Assembly (NCBI RefSeq): GCF_000969415.1
Contig: NZ_JZEX01000059.1
Span: 1 to 54,260, forward strand
DNA length: 54,260 bases
Direction: 5' to 3'
Source: Devosia geojensis
GTDB taxonomy: Bacteria > Pseudomonadota > Alphaproteobacteria > Rhizobiales > Devosiaceae
This document shows positions 33,720 through 42,036 of this stretch, piece after piece. Both the position numbers and the translations under genes were made by a program. Numbering within the stretch: the first letter of the stretch is position 1; every line of letters begins with the position of its first letter. The notes under the pieces are model-generated. The model was given only the letters and a program-made list of their open reading frames with translations, was not told where the DNA came from and did no database searches.

Positions 33720-34297
33720 CCGGCGGCCTGCCTCAGGCGTTGCTCTCGCGCGAAAGGTTTGCTGAGGAATTGCGATCCCGAAAGACCGAAGCGCCATGGC
33801 GCATCCTGGTTGCGCGAGATGCCGATGCGCGGACCGACGACGAGCGGCGGCACGCTGGTCGATTGCCGCAGCTCGAAGGGCGGTCCGAAGATCGGGCGCC
33901 CGTTTTGGCCGAGATCGACACCAAGGGCCTGCGTCAGCCGCCCCGGCCCGGAGCAGAGGAGCCGCCGGTTTTCGATCCCTCGACGCTCCGCCATGACATC
34001 GAAACCGGCGGTGGGCTCGAGCGCCCGGATCAGCACCGCTGCCCCGCGACGGCAGACGAAGTTGATGCACCAGTGGATGCCATAGGAGCGGTAGACATAG
34101 ACGGTGCCGGGCGGGCCGAACATGGCGGCATTGCGCGCGGTCTCGCCGTTGAAGCTGTGCGAGGCGGCGTCCGTCGCGTCATAGGCTTCCGTCTCGACGA
34201 GCACACCGCCGACGCCGTCGACGAGAAAGGTCGCGCCGATGAGGCTGGCGGCGACCTCCGCCACCGGGCGGTCGAAGAATTCGGCTGTCACGTCCAC
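33716..34297 (-). CDS. DNA-3-methyladenine glycosylase (AAG/MPG family)
   Basis: This 193-residue base-excision-repair enzyme has GGVLVETEAYDATDAASHSFNG (quoted in part), where the ETEAY glutamate activates the water. It also has RNAAMFGPPGTVYVYRSYG, with the conserved intercalating tyrosine region, and CSGPGRLTQALG. It is convergent with the SDR gene. The start at 34297 lies 34 bp from the divergent hydrolase gene, so the two promoters must be very compact. Confidence 0.93.
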   Translation of the reverse strand: MDVTAEFFDRPVAEVAASLIGATFLVDGVGGVLVETEAYDATDAASHSFNGETARNAAMFGPPGTVYVYRSYGIHWCINFVCRRGAAVLIRALEPTAGFDVMAERRGIENRRLLCSGPGRLTQALGVDLGQNGRPIFGPPFELRQSTSVPPLVVGPRIGISRNQDAPWRFGLSGSQFLSKPFAREQRLRQAAG

Positions 34298-34331
34298 GCT
34301 GTCTTCCCGCTCGCTTTATCCAGGGTGCGCC

Positions 34332-34943
34332 ATGCCTCTTAGCCTCGATCGCGTCGCCTGGCGACAGGTTGCGCATGTCTGCGTCGACATGCAGCGCATG
34401 TTCGAGGAGGAGACGCCCTGGCATACGCCGTGGGTCACCCGCACGCTGCCTGCCATCGAGGCGATCGTGGCGGTGTACCCGGAGCGCACCGTCTTTACCC
34501 GCTTCATCCCGCCGGTGGCCGCCGAGGCCGCGCACGGGGCATGGCAGGCCTACTACCGCGATTGGGAAGCGATGACGCGCGAACGCCTGACACCCGGCCT
34601 CATCGATCTTTGCACACCGCTTGCCCGTCACGTCCCGCCGGCCCACGTGGTCGACAAGAGCGTCTATTCGCCCTGGCTGGAAACGAACCTGCATCGGGCT
34701 CTGCGGGCAAGGAATGTCGAGACTCTCGTGATAACGGGGGGAGAGACGGAAGTATGCGTCTCGGCGACCGTGCTCGGCGCCATCGACCATGGCTACAGCG
34801 TCGTCCTGCCCGTCGATGCGCTCTGCAGCTCCGCCGACGAGACGCACGATGCCATGCTGCGCATCTACCGCAACCGGTTCAGCTCCCAGCTCGTCGACTG
34901 CACGAGCGCCGAGGTGATGGACATCTGGCGGCGCGAGGGGTGA
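34332..34943 (+). CDS. Isochorismatase-family cysteine hydrolase
   Basis: This 203-residue cytoplasmic hydrolase has the family triad: Asp in CVDMQRMF, Lys in VVDKSVYSP and the nucleophile Cys in GGETEVCVSATV. It is nicotinamidase-like rather than true isochorismatase, and the substrate is not evident. The start at 34332 is supported by length; the ribosome-binding site is weak (AGGG). It ends 8 bp from the end of the convergent LysE-family gene. Confidence 0.9.
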   Translation: MPLSLDRVAWRQVAHVCVDMQRMFEEETPWHTPWVTRTLPAIEAIVAVYPERTVFTRFIPPVAAEAAHGAWQAYYRDWEAMTRERLTPGLIDLCTPLARHVPPAHVVDKSVYSPWLETNLHRALRARNVETLVITGGETEVCVSATVLGAIDHGYSVVLPVDALCSSADETHDAMLRIYRNRFSSQLVDCTSAEVMDIWRREG

Positions 34944-34951
34944 CGAGCACG

Positions 34952-35557
34952 TCAGTGCCGCGTCACCAGCTGCAGCGCGATCGCGCACATGACGACCCCG
35001 ATGATGAGGTCCAGCACCCGCCATGCCGCGGGGCGAGCGAACAGAGGCCGCAGCAGCCGCGCTCCGTAGCCGAGCGAAAAGAAGAAGCAGAAGGAGGCCG
35101 CCACCGCGCCCGCCGCGAAGATCGCCTCCTCGCCCGGATACTGCGTCGAGATCGATCCGAGCAACAGGACCGTGTCGAGATAGACGTGCGGGTTGAGCCA
35201 GGTGAAGGCGAGGCAGGCGAGAAGCGCGCTCGTGAGGCTCCCCGGCGCCTCGTTCGAGGGAACCAGTGAGCCGCCCTTGCCCAGCGCCGATACGAACGCG
35301 CGAAGGCCGTAGGCAATGAGGAACGCGGCGCCGCCATAGCGCAGCACCGTCTCGATCCATGGCAGGGCGGTGGTCAACCTGCCGAAGCCTGAGACTCCCG
35401 CCGCGATCAGCACGGCGTCCGAAAGTGCGCAGGTCAGGCAGACGGCGAACACGTGCTCGCCGCGCAGCCCCTGTCGCAGCACGAACGCGTTCTGCGCGCC
35501 GATCGCGACGATGAGGCCGAGCCCCAGCAGGAATCCCGGAATGAATGCCGTCGTCAT
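34952..35557 (-). CDS. LysE/ArgO family amino-acid exporter
   Basis: This 201-residue inner-membrane protein has six predicted helices and the family start GFLLGLGLIVAIGAQNAFVLRQG (quoted in part), plus FTWLNPHVYLDTVLLLG. ArgO-type members export arginine and lysine. The divergent regulator is an ArgP homologue, the normal partner, so basic amino-acid efflux is likely. Confidence 0.92.
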   Translation of the reverse strand: MTTAFIPGFLLGLGLIVAIGAQNAFVLRQGLRGEHVFAVCLTCALSDAVLIAAGVSGFGRLTTALPWIETVLRYGGAAFLIAYGLRAFVSALGKGGSLVPSNEAPGSLTSALLACLAFTWLNPHVYLDTVLLLGSISTQYPGEEAIFAAGAVAASFCFFFSLGYGARLLRPLFARPAAWRVLDLIIGVVMCAIALQLVTRH

Positions 35558-35643
35558 GCCGCCTCCGAAAGTGGAGGCGTTTGACTAGTCGGTCGCTTGT
35601 GATTAGTAAAATTAAATATAATGAAGCAAGTTTAGCTACACTA
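35558..35643. promoter_or_regulatory. A+T-rich control region between the lysE/argO-type and argP-type genes
   Basis: This 86-bp spacer is much richer in A+T than the rest of the window (ATTAGTAAAATTAAATATAA around 35602). Inverted half-sites ATTAGT (35602-35607) and ACTAAT (35640-35645) flank the core. This is the expected location of the ArgP operator for the exporter gene. Confidence 0.55.
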
Positions 35644-36600
35644 ATGATGGATTATGCACATCTGGCCGCGCTTTCGGCAGTCGTGCGCACCGGCAGCTTC
35701 GAGAAAGCGGCCGAGCGCCTGAACGTCACGCCCTCCGCCGTCTCCCAGCGCATCAAGCTCTTGGAGGAACGGTTGGGTATGGTGCTGGTGGTGCGCGGCC
35801 AGCCCTGCACCGCGACCAGCGCAGGACAGCGCCTCTGCCGCCATTTCGAGGAGGTGGGCCTGCTCGAAACGACGCTCGCCGAGGACCTCGGCGGTTCCGT
35901 ACCGGCCGGCGAGCCGGCGCGCCTGCGCATCGCCGTCAACGCCGACAGCCTCGCCACCTGGTTCATCGACGCCATGGCCGGCGCAGGGGAGGGGCTGCTC
36001 TTCGATCTCGTCGTCGACGACGAGGGTCACAGCGCCGAATGGCTGCGGCGCGGAGAGGTCGGCGCGGCAGTCACCGCCAATGCCGGGCCGGTGCAAGGGT
36101 GCAGCGTGCGTGCGCTCGGGGCGCTGCGCTACCTGGCGGTGGCAAGCCCCGGCTATGTGGAGCGCTGGTTCCCTGACGGCATCGCGGAGGACGCGCTGCG
36201 CCGAGCGCCCTGTCTCGTCTTCAACGCCAAGGACGAGCTGCAGGCGCGCTGGGTGGCCGGAGTGACCGGCCGGCAGATCGCCATGCCCGGCCATTGGCTG
36301 CCGGCGACGCAGGCCTTCGTCGATGCCTCGCTCGCCGGGCTCGGCTGGGGCATGAACCCGGAAGCGCTGGTGCGACGGCATATCGAGGAGGGGCGGCTGG
36401 TCGAACTCCTGCCCGGCCGATCGCTCGACGTGCCGCTTCATTGGCAGTGGAGCCGCTCGGTCGAGCCGGTGCTGAAAAAGATGACGGCCGCGGTGATGAC
36501 CGCGGCCGCCAGATGGCTCGTCGAGCCCGGTGAGGCTATTCGGCCGGCACCACCTGAGGGCGCGGAGCGGTCGAAAGGGCGACCGCGCCGAGCGCCATGA
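35644..36600 (+). CDS. argP: LysR-family regulator ArgP
   Basis: This 318-residue LysR regulator has an N-terminal helix-turn-helix (FEKAAERLNVTPSAVSQRIKLLEERLG, quoted in part) and a C-terminal effector domain with GLGWGMNPEALVRRHIEEGRL, a late motif I associate with ArgP/IciA. It should activate the divergent exporter in response to arginine or lysine. Two adjacent ATGs (35644 and 35647) are possible. The 3' end runs 65 bp into the convergent MFS gene, giving a C-terminal tail beyond the usual family end. Confidence 0.88.
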   Translation: MMDYAHLAALSAVVRTGSFEKAAERLNVTPSAVSQRIKLLEERLGMVLVVRGQPCTATSAGQRLCRHFEEVGLLETTLAEDLGGSVPAGEPARLRIAVNADSLATWFIDAMAGAGEGLLFDLVVDDEGHSAEWLRRGEVGAAVTANAGPVQGCSVRALGALRYLAVASPGYVERWFPDGIAEDALRRAPCLVFNAKDELQARWVAGVTGRQIAMPGHWLPATQAFVDASLAGLGWGMNPEALVRRHIEEGRLVELLPGRSLDVPLHWQWSRSVEPVLKKMTAAVMTAAARWLVEPGEAIRPAPPEGAERSKGRPRRAP

Positions 36601-37741
36601 TGCCGGTGAAACCGATCGCGTAGGCGACACCCATATTGTCGACCAGCAGCCCGCCGACGACCGCGCCGGTCGCGATCGACACCTGGAAGAGGACGACGAT
36701 GAGGCTGCCGGCGCCTTCGAGGTCGTCGGGCGCTGCCCTCGCCACGCCCGTCTGCAGGACGATCGGCCCCGCCCCGAACGCAAAGCCCCAGATGGTGGCA
36801 AGGCCCGCCGCCGGGATGAGTTCGGCGCCGAAGAAGGCGAGGCCGAGAGCCGAAAGCCCCATGAGGATGCCGACGGTCGCCAGTCCCATGCGCTGGTTGC
36901 GGTCGGCAATGGCGCCGCCCACGAGATTGCCGAAGAAGTTGGCGACGCCGAAGGCGAGGAGCGTCATCGCGACCCCGGCAGCCGACATCTGAGTCACCTG
37001 CTCGAGGAAGGCGCGCACATAGACGAAGCCGGCGAAGTGTCCGCCGGCGACCAGCAGCACGGCGAGGAGGCCGAGCTGCACGCCGCGCCGGGTGGTGAGG
37101 CGGAGAATGCCCATCAGATTGTTGCCCGCAGCCGTGGGCAGGCGCGGCAGCGCGAAGACCTGCAGTACCGTGGCGATGGCGGCCGCGCCGGCGGCAAGGA
37201 ACATGGCCGTCCGCCAGCCGTAAAAATCGCTGACCAGCGCGCCGACCGACGGAGCGGCGATGGTGGCGAGCGACACGCCGACGAAAATGATCGACATGCC
37301 GCGTCCCATCGCGCCGATGCCGACCAGCCGCGCAACGACCGCCGAAGAGAGCGACCAGAAGCCGCTGAGCGCCACGCCCAGCGCCGCGCGGGCGATGAGC
37401 AGCATGGTGAAGTCGGTGGCGTAGGCCGCGAGCAGGTTGGCCGCGACCGTCAGCATGCTGAGGCCGATGAGCACCAGCTTGCGGTCGAGCCGGCCGATGA
37501 GAATGTTGGCAAAGAGCGCCGCGATCGCACCGACGACGGCGGTGGCCGTCACCGCCTGACCGGCAAGGCCCTCGCTGATGCCGAGATCGGCGGCCATGGG
37601 GGTCAGGAGTCCGGCGGGCAGGAACTCTGCCGAGACGATGGCGAAGGTCGCAAACGACATGGACAGTACCGCCAGCCAGATGCCAAGCGGCCAGCCGCCC
37701 TGGGCGGCTTGGGGGGAAGAGGACGAGTTGAGACTCTGCAT
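36536..37741 (-). CDS. MFS transporter (drug/arabinose-efflux type)
   Basis: This 401-residue major-facilitator protein has 12 predicted helices. The start ATG at 37741 has GGAG upstream; the open frame extends 20 codons further without a ribosome-binding site. It has the loop 2-3 region NILIGRLDRK and motif ALGVALSGFWSLSSAVVARLV typical of the DHA1 group. The preceding AraC-type gene, in the same direction and 70 bp away, is its likely regulator. Substrate unknown. Confidence 0.9.
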   Translation of the reverse strand: MQSLNSSSSPQAAQGGWPLGIWLAVLSMSFATFAIVSAEFLPAGLLTPMAADLGISEGLAGQAVTATAVVGAIAALFANILIGRLDRKLVLIGLSMLTVAANLLAAYATDFTMLLIARAALGVALSGFWSLSSAVVARLVGIGAMGRGMSIIFVGVSLATIAAPSVGALVSDFYGWRTAMFLAAGAAAIATVLQVFALPRLPTAAGNNLMGILRLTTRRGVQLGLLAVLLVAGGHFAGFVYVRAFLEQVTQMSAAGVAMTLLAFGVANFFGNLVGGAIADRNQRMGLATVGILMGLSALGLAFFGAELIPAAGLATIWGFAFGAGPIVLQTGVARAAPDDLEGAGSLIVVLFQVSIATGAVVGGLLVDNMGVAYAIGFTGIMALGAVALSTAPRPQVVPAE

Positions 37742-37811
37742 GGATAATCTCCGGGAGGGGGCGCGCAAGCTAGCCCGTCCCTGCCGGAGGATTAATGACA
37801 AAAAATCCCTA

Positions 37812-38801
37812 TTACGTGATCATTCGTCCGGAAGTGGCGTCTGCCGCGCCGCCGCCGCGCCGCCACTGACCCGGTGGCGTCCCGACGACCCGCTTGAACG
37901 CACGGCTGAACGAGGCTTCCGATTCATAGCCGAGGCGCAGCGCCGCCTCGGCGACGGTGAGATGGTCGCGCGAAAGCCATTCGCCAGCGACCCGCATGCG
38001 CCAGCGCGCCACATAGCGGCCCGGTCCTTCCCCGACGACGCTCGCGAACTTCTCGGCGAAGGCCGACCGGGAGAGGCCGGCGACGCGCGCAAGGCTCTCC
38101 ACCGTCCAGTCCTCTCCGGGGTCCCGATGCACTACCGCCAGGGCCCGGCCGATCTGGGGATCGCGAATGGCGGCGAGCCAGCCCTGCGCCGTCTCGCAGG
38201 CGCCCTTGACCCAACAGCGGATGACACGCGCCACCAGCAGGTCCGCAAGCCTGGCAAGAACCGTAGCCCCGCCGAGTTGCGAGAGAGTCACCTCCTCGCT
38301 CATCGCTTCGAGGAGCGTTGCGATGACCCGGTCCCGCGCCATCACCTCGCAGCCCCGTATGACCTGCGGCATCAGGTCGAGCAGGGGATGGAAGGCGTGC
38401 GCCTCGAGCGACATGCTACCGCAAAAGAGCGTCGTCTTTTCACCCTCGCCGGCCTCGGTGAGGCAGTAGACGATGCCGCCGAAGGAATCGAGCCGGCTGG
38501 GATCGATCGGCTTGCAGGGCGACTCTGGCGCGCCGGCCAGCTCGTGGGGGATGCCCTTGGGCAGGAGGACGATGTCGCCCTCGGCCAGCCGCATCCAGCC
38601 TCCAGCCTGCGTATGCAGCCAACACGTGCCACTGCCGACGAAATGGAACCGCGCCTGCGGCTGCTCGGGGAAGTGGACGCCCCAGGGTTGGGCCATCTCG
38701 TAACGGCCGTAACTGACCCCGGTCATGCGGAAGTCCTGCAGGACTTCGCTCAGGGGGTCGAGCGGGAGGCGGTTGGGAGCGTCGGACGATTTATCAAGCA
38801 T
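37812..38801 (-). CDS. AraC family regulator with N-terminal cupin domain
   Basis: This 329-residue regulator has an N-terminal AraC-type cupin (Cupin_6 style: FHFVGSGTCWLHTQAGGWMRLAEGDIVLLPKGIPHEL, quoted in part). The C-terminal pair of helix-turn-helix motifs is WTVESLARVAGLSRSAFAEKF and LTVAEAALRLGYESEASFSRAFKR (also in part). It probably controls the MFS transporter downstream. Confidence 0.92.
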   Translation of the reverse strand: MLDKSSDAPNRLPLDPLSEVLQDFRMTGVSYGRYEMAQPWGVHFPEQPQARFHFVGSGTCWLHTQAGGWMRLAEGDIVLLPKGIPHELAGAPESPCKPIDPSRLDSFGGIVYCLTEAGEGEKTTLFCGSMSLEAHAFHPLLDLMPQVIRGCEVMARDRVIATLLEAMSEEVTLSQLGGATVLARLADLLVARVIRCWVKGACETAQGWLAAIRDPQIGRALAVVHRDPGEDWTVESLARVAGLSRSAFAEKFASVVGEGPGRYVARWRMRVAGEWLSRDHLTVAEAALRLGYESEASFSRAFKRVVGTPPGQWRRGGGAADATSGRMIT

Positions 38802-38847
38802 TGCGCCATTCTATCACCGAAACGCTCCCGAACCAGCCCCGTCTCGC

Positions 38848-39324
38848 TCATACCGCGATTGCATAGGCGAAGGCGGCGAGGGCGAGGAACGCGGCGATCG
38901 CCCGCACGTGATTCCAGAAGGTCCACTCGGTGAGGTAGCGGCTCCAGTACGCCTGGCCTTCGGTACTTTCCGGATTTGCCTTGGCGAGCACTTCGTTGCG
39001 CGGCACGTTGCGAACCATCGTCACGCCGAAGGTGCCGATGAGATAGAGGAGCCCTGCGAGCGCCATTGGCCATCCCTCCGCACGGCCCGGATTGATGCCG
39101 CCGAGGACGATGGCGGCAAGGCTCAGCACCGCCATGCCGAGGAAGACCCCGAGGAAGATCGGCACCAGCACGGTGACGTTGATCTCCTGCATCACCCGCA
39201 TCCCGCTCTGCGGCGGGACGCGGGCCAGCGCCGGCATGATGCAGAAGGAGAACACGTAGAACATGCCGGCCATCAGGCCGCTGCCCAGCGCGCCGACAAA
39301 GGCGAGCGTCGAGATCCAGTCCAT
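38848..39324 (-). CDS. DUF1772 membrane protein (anthrone oxygenase-like)
   Basis: This 158-residue membrane protein has four helices and the DUF1772 pattern: LAFVGALGSGLMAGMFYVFSF, MRVMQEINVTVLVPIFLG, VPRNEVLA, and a C-terminal WTFWNHVRAIAAFLALAAF. Relatives include fungal anthrone oxygenases, but bacterial members are uncharacterised. It starts one base after the NmrA stop and so is the second gene of the TetR-controlled unit. Confidence 0.85.
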   Translation of the reverse strand: MDWISTLAFVGALGSGLMAGMFYVFSFCIMPALARVPPQSGMRVMQEINVTVLVPIFLGVFLGMAVLSLAAIVLGGINPGRAEGWPMALAGLLYLIGTFGVTMVRNVPRNEVLAKANPESTEGQAYWSRYLTEWTFWNHVRAIAAFLALAAFAYAIAV

Positions 39325-39325
39325 T

Positions 39326-40171
39326 TCAGGCCTCCCTGTTCCAAACGCCGGTGGCGGCGGTTTCGCGGACATATTGGGCAAACGACCTGGGCTCGCGTCC
39401 CAGCGCCTGCCGCACCCCGTCCGCGACGGCGACATTGCGGCCGTCCAGCACTTCGGTAAAGAGTTCGATCTCGAGGTCGATGAACACCTGCGGGACGCCT
39501 GCGGCGTGGAGCCCGGCGGTGAAGTCCTCGATCGCCATCTGCTCGAAGCGGATATCACGACCGGCGGCCTGGGCGATCTGCTCGATCGCTGTCTCGAACG
39601 TGATCGCCTCGGGGCCGGTGAGCTCGTAATACTTGCCGGCATGCCCCGCCTGCGTCAGCGCCGCGACGGCCACGTCGGCGATGTCGTCGGCATCGACGAA
39701 CGGCTCCGGAACCGGTCCCGCCGGCAGCCGCACAGTGTCTTCGAGCAGCGCTTCGAAGAGGAAGCCCTCGCTGAAGTTCTGTGCGAACCAGGCGCAACTG
39801 AGGATCGTCCAGTCCGCGCCGCTGGCCTTCAGCATCTCCTCGCTTCGTTGCGCCTCAGGCTCGCCGCGTCCCGAAAGCAGCACGAGCCGCTTGACGCCCC
39901 TGTCGAGCGCCAGATGCACGAACGCCTCGATAGCCTCGGGCGCGCCGGGGATGGTTAGGTCCGGATAGTAGGTGATGTAAGCGGCCGATGCGCCCTCGAG
40001 CGCAGCCGGCCAGGTCTCCGGCCGTTCCCAGTCGAACGCCGGCTGAGCACTGCGCGAGCCGATGCGCACCTGCCTGCCGAGCGCCGTCAGCCGCTCGGCC
40101 ACGCGTTTCCCCGTCTTTCCAGTGCCGCCGATGATGAGGATCGGGGCGGTCGTCTCTGTCGTCGCAGTCAT
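39326..40171 (-). CDS. NmrA-type NAD(P)-binding protein
   Basis: This 281-residue protein has an atypical SDR fold. GGTGKTGKRVAERL at residues 15-28 binds the dinucleotide, LVLLSGRGEPEAQ takes the place of the catalytic segment, and FVDADDIADVAVAAL and YELTGPEAITF are typical late motifs. The family includes NmrA-like sensors and NAD(P)H-dependent oxidoreductases such as quinone reductase-like QorB. Divergent from the TetR gene, with a palindromic operator in the 91-bp spacer, so it is likely repressed by that regulator. Confidence 0.9.
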   Translation of the reverse strand: MTATTETTAPILIIGGTGKTGKRVAERLTALGRQVRIGSRSAQPAFDWERPETWPAALEGASAAYITYYPDLTIPGAPEAIEAFVHLALDRGVKRLVLLSGRGEPEAQRSEEMLKASGADWTILSCAWFAQNFSEGFLFEALLEDTVRLPAGPVPEPFVDADDIADVAVAALTQAGHAGKYYELTGPEAITFETAIEQIAQAAGRDIRFEQMAIEDFTAGLHAAGVPQVFIDLEIELFTEVLDGRNVAVADGVRQALGREPRSFAQYVRETAATGVWNREA

Positions 40172-40205
40172 CTTCGGTCTCCTTACTTAGAAACGTGAGC
40201 GTTCC

Positions 40206-40224
40206 TCACATTTGCAAAATGTGA
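40206..40224. promoter_or_regulatory. Palindromic operator in the nmrA-like/tetR spacer
   Basis: TCACATTT-GCA-AAATGTGA is a perfect 8+8 bp inverted repeat with a three-base spacer, centred between divergent genes. A second, overlapping repeat GTGAG-N5-CTCAC lies at 40195-40209. Most likely it is the binding site of the TetR-family protein encoded at 40263. Confidence 0.75.
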
Positions 40225-40262
40225 TAAACCCTCATATTATGGTTGTCAACAGGAGTTCGAAC

Positions 40263-40898
40263 GTGACGACTATGACGCAGGCCATGCCCTCCCAGCCGCG
40301 CAAGCTGCCCAGCCAGCAGCGCAGCCGCGAGCGGGTGGAGCGGATCCTCGCGGTGGCGGGCGACCTCATCGCCGAGCGCGGCAGCGACGCGGTCAAGATG
40401 AGCGATATCGCCGATGGGGCAGGGGTTTCGATCGGTTCGCTCTACCAGTACTTTCCGGATAAGGGCGCAGTGATCCGCACGCTCGCCGAGCGCTACAACC
40501 AGATCGGGCGCGAGTGCGTCGAACGCATCATGGTCGACGTGGCGAGCCTCGATGGCCTCGCCGAAGCCCTCAAGGTTGTGGTCGACGAGTATTACGGCAT
40601 GTTCCAGGACTATCCGGCCACCCGCGACATCTGGTCGGCGACCCTCGCCGACAAGGCGCTGCGCGACATCGACGCCGAGGACACCAGGGCGCACGCCGCC
40701 TTCCTCGAAAAGGTGCTGCGCAAGGTTGGTGTCGAAGGCGATGGCACGGAGCTCACGAGCTATGCGCTGCTCGTCATGTATCTGCTCTGCGCCACGGTGC
40801 GTCTTGCGATCACCCTCCCGGACGACGAGGCGCGCCGCGTGCTCGATGGCTACAAGGTCATGGCCGCCCGCGACCTGCTGGCGAAGTTCGCCGCCTGA
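40263..40898 (+). CDS. TetR/AcrR family transcriptional regulator
   Basis: This 211-residue regulator has the N-terminal helix-turn-helix RVERILAVAGDLIAERG...VKMSDIADGAGVSIGSLYQYFPDK and a helical ligand-binding domain. The best start is a GTG at 40263 because AGGAG lies seven bases upstream; an ATG nine bases further in also exists. It should repress itself and the divergent NmrA/DUF1772 genes through the palindrome at 40206. The ligand is unknown. Confidence 0.9.
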   Translation: MTTMTQAMPSQPRKLPSQQRSRERVERILAVAGDLIAERGSDAVKMSDIADGAGVSIGSLYQYFPDKGAVIRTLAERYNQIGRECVERIMVDVASLDGLAEALKVVVDEYYGMFQDYPATRDIWSATLADKALRDIDAEDTRAHAAFLEKVLRKVGVEGDGTELTSYALLVMYLLCATVRLAITLPDDEARRVLDGYKVMAARDLLAKFAA

Positions 40899-40901
40899 CC
40901 C

Positions 40902-40930
40902 TTGCGCGCGCCGGCCGCTCTGCCTATGTT
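40902..40930 (+). promoter_or_regulatory. Possible sigma-70-type promoter of the methyltransferase leader
   Basis: TTGCGC and TATGTT are separated by 17 bases, immediately after the TetR stop codon and 28 bp before an upstream ORF. It matches the sigma-70 pattern moderately (TTGaca, TATaaT). Confidence 0.4.
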
Positions 40931-40957
40931 GGCCGCCTTATGCAAGGATCCAGGCCG

Positions 40958-41014
40958 ATGAATTCGCCCACATGCTTCGTGCGCATCCGTCCTTTCGCGG
41001 CGTTCTGCCGCTAA
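40958..41014 (+). CDS. Putative 18-residue leader peptide
   Basis: A short frame reads MNSPTCFVRIRPFAAFCR and stops at TAA. AAGGA lies 9 bases before the ATG and the promoter-like site ends 27 bases upstream, so it would sit at the very 5' end of the mRNA. The peptide is rich in Arg, Phe and Cys and is followed by several competing hairpin-forming segments, as expected for an attenuator. No homologue was recognised, and chance cannot be excluded. Confidence 0.4.
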   Translation: MNSPTCFVRIRPFAAFCR

Positions 41015-41187
41015 GGTCCGAGCCCGAGCTCCCTCCAAGCTGATCTTTCGGAGCCTCAAGGCTCGCACCGTGAGTGTGCGCCCGAGCCCTTCATCGTGCT
41101 CGCAAGGCCATCCGGGCCACCGCAGGACGTCCGCGCTTCTTCTTCCCTAACCCCCGCGAGCCGGAGAAGACGCATGAGGACATTTCC
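41015..41187 (+). promoter_or_regulatory. Structured 5' leader upstream of the methyltransferase gene
   Basis: This 173-bp stretch has no other gene. CGAGCC (41019-41024) and GAGCC (41051-41055) can each pair with the same GGCTC(G) at 41060-41065, while CGAGC (41083-41087) pairs with GCTCG (41098-41102). These alternative pairings, with the short upstream frame, suggest a cis-regulatory RNA. No riboswitch class could be assigned with confidence. Confidence 0.4.
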
Positions 41188-41964
41188 GTGCATACGAAAA
41201 ATCGCAACCGGACCAGCCGCAGCTGGGACGGCGTGGCCGACTGGTATATCGGCTGGTCGGGTGCAGAGGGCAGCCGGCACCATAAGAGGCTCGCCATCCC
41301 GGCATTGATGGAGCTGCTGCAGCCACGCCGCGGCGAGGCGGTCATCGACATCGGCTGCGGAGCAGGCGCGTTCGCGTCAGCCGTTCTGGAGGCAGGCGCC
41401 GCCTATACCGGCGTTGATCTCGGCCAGAAGCTCATCGCCCACGCCCGCCACCACTATGGGGGCAAGGCCCGGTTCCTGGTCGGCGACGCCACGCGCCTGC
41501 CCGCCATGCCGCAGCTGCGCCCGGCATCCTTCGATGCCGCCGCGTTCCTCCTCAGCATCCAGGACATCGATCCGCTCGAGGACGCGCTCGCCTCCGCCGC
41601 CTGGGCGCTGAAGCCCGGAGGGCGGCTGGTGCTGCTGATGACGCATCCCTGCTTCCGCATCCCCCGCCAGAGCGGCTGGGGCTGGGACGAGGGGCGGCGT
41701 CTGCAGTTCCGCCGTGTCGACCGCTACCTTACTCCGCTCGCCGTGCCCATGCAGGATTACGGCGAGGCCGGGCGCGGCACCACCCGCAGCTACCACCGGC
41801 CGCTCGAGGCCTATGTCTCGGCGCTCGCGGCCAACGGCCTCGCCGTCGACGCGCTGCGCGAGGTCTCGGGCGAAGACCTGGCGCCGAGGAACGAGCCGAA
41901 GGCCATGCGGCTGGCGCGCGAGGAGATACCGCTCTTTCTCGCCCTGCGGGCGATCAAGAGCTGA
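41188..41964 (+). CDS. Class I SAM-dependent methyltransferase
   Basis: This 258-residue protein has motif I VIDIGCGAGAFASAV near residue 52, GVDLGQKLIAHAR (acidic motif II) and FLVGDATRLP. It contains a C-terminal insertion with MTHPCFRIPRQSGWGWDEGRRLQF. The substrate is unknown; SAM is the methyl donor. I choose a GTG start at 41188 because GAGGA lies seven bases upstream. There is no suitable ATG in frame, and the longer frame lies inside the leader. Confidence 0.85.
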   Translation: MHTKNRNRTSRSWDGVADWYIGWSGAEGSRHHKRLAIPALMELLQPRRGEAVIDIGCGAGAFASAVLEAGAAYTGVDLGQKLIAHARHHYGGKARFLVGDATRLPAMPQLRPASFDAAAFLLSIQDIDPLEDALASAAWALKPGGRLVLLMTHPCFRIPRQSGWGWDEGRRLQFRRVDRYLTPLAVPMQDYGEAGRGTTRSYHRPLEAYVSALAANGLAVDALREVSGEDLAPRNEPKAMRLAREEIPLFLALRAIKS

Positions 41965-42036
41965 ACGCACCCGGGCGGCGATCCTGCGGGATTGCCGCCC
42001 GCGGCGCAAAGCGCGGGAAATTCGCCGCTTTCCCGG

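Noticed and set aside
41015..41187. Assignment of the methyltransferase leader to the speF or another named riboswitch class
   Set aside because: I cannot verify a consensus from memory, and the downstream gene is not an ornithine decarboxylase.
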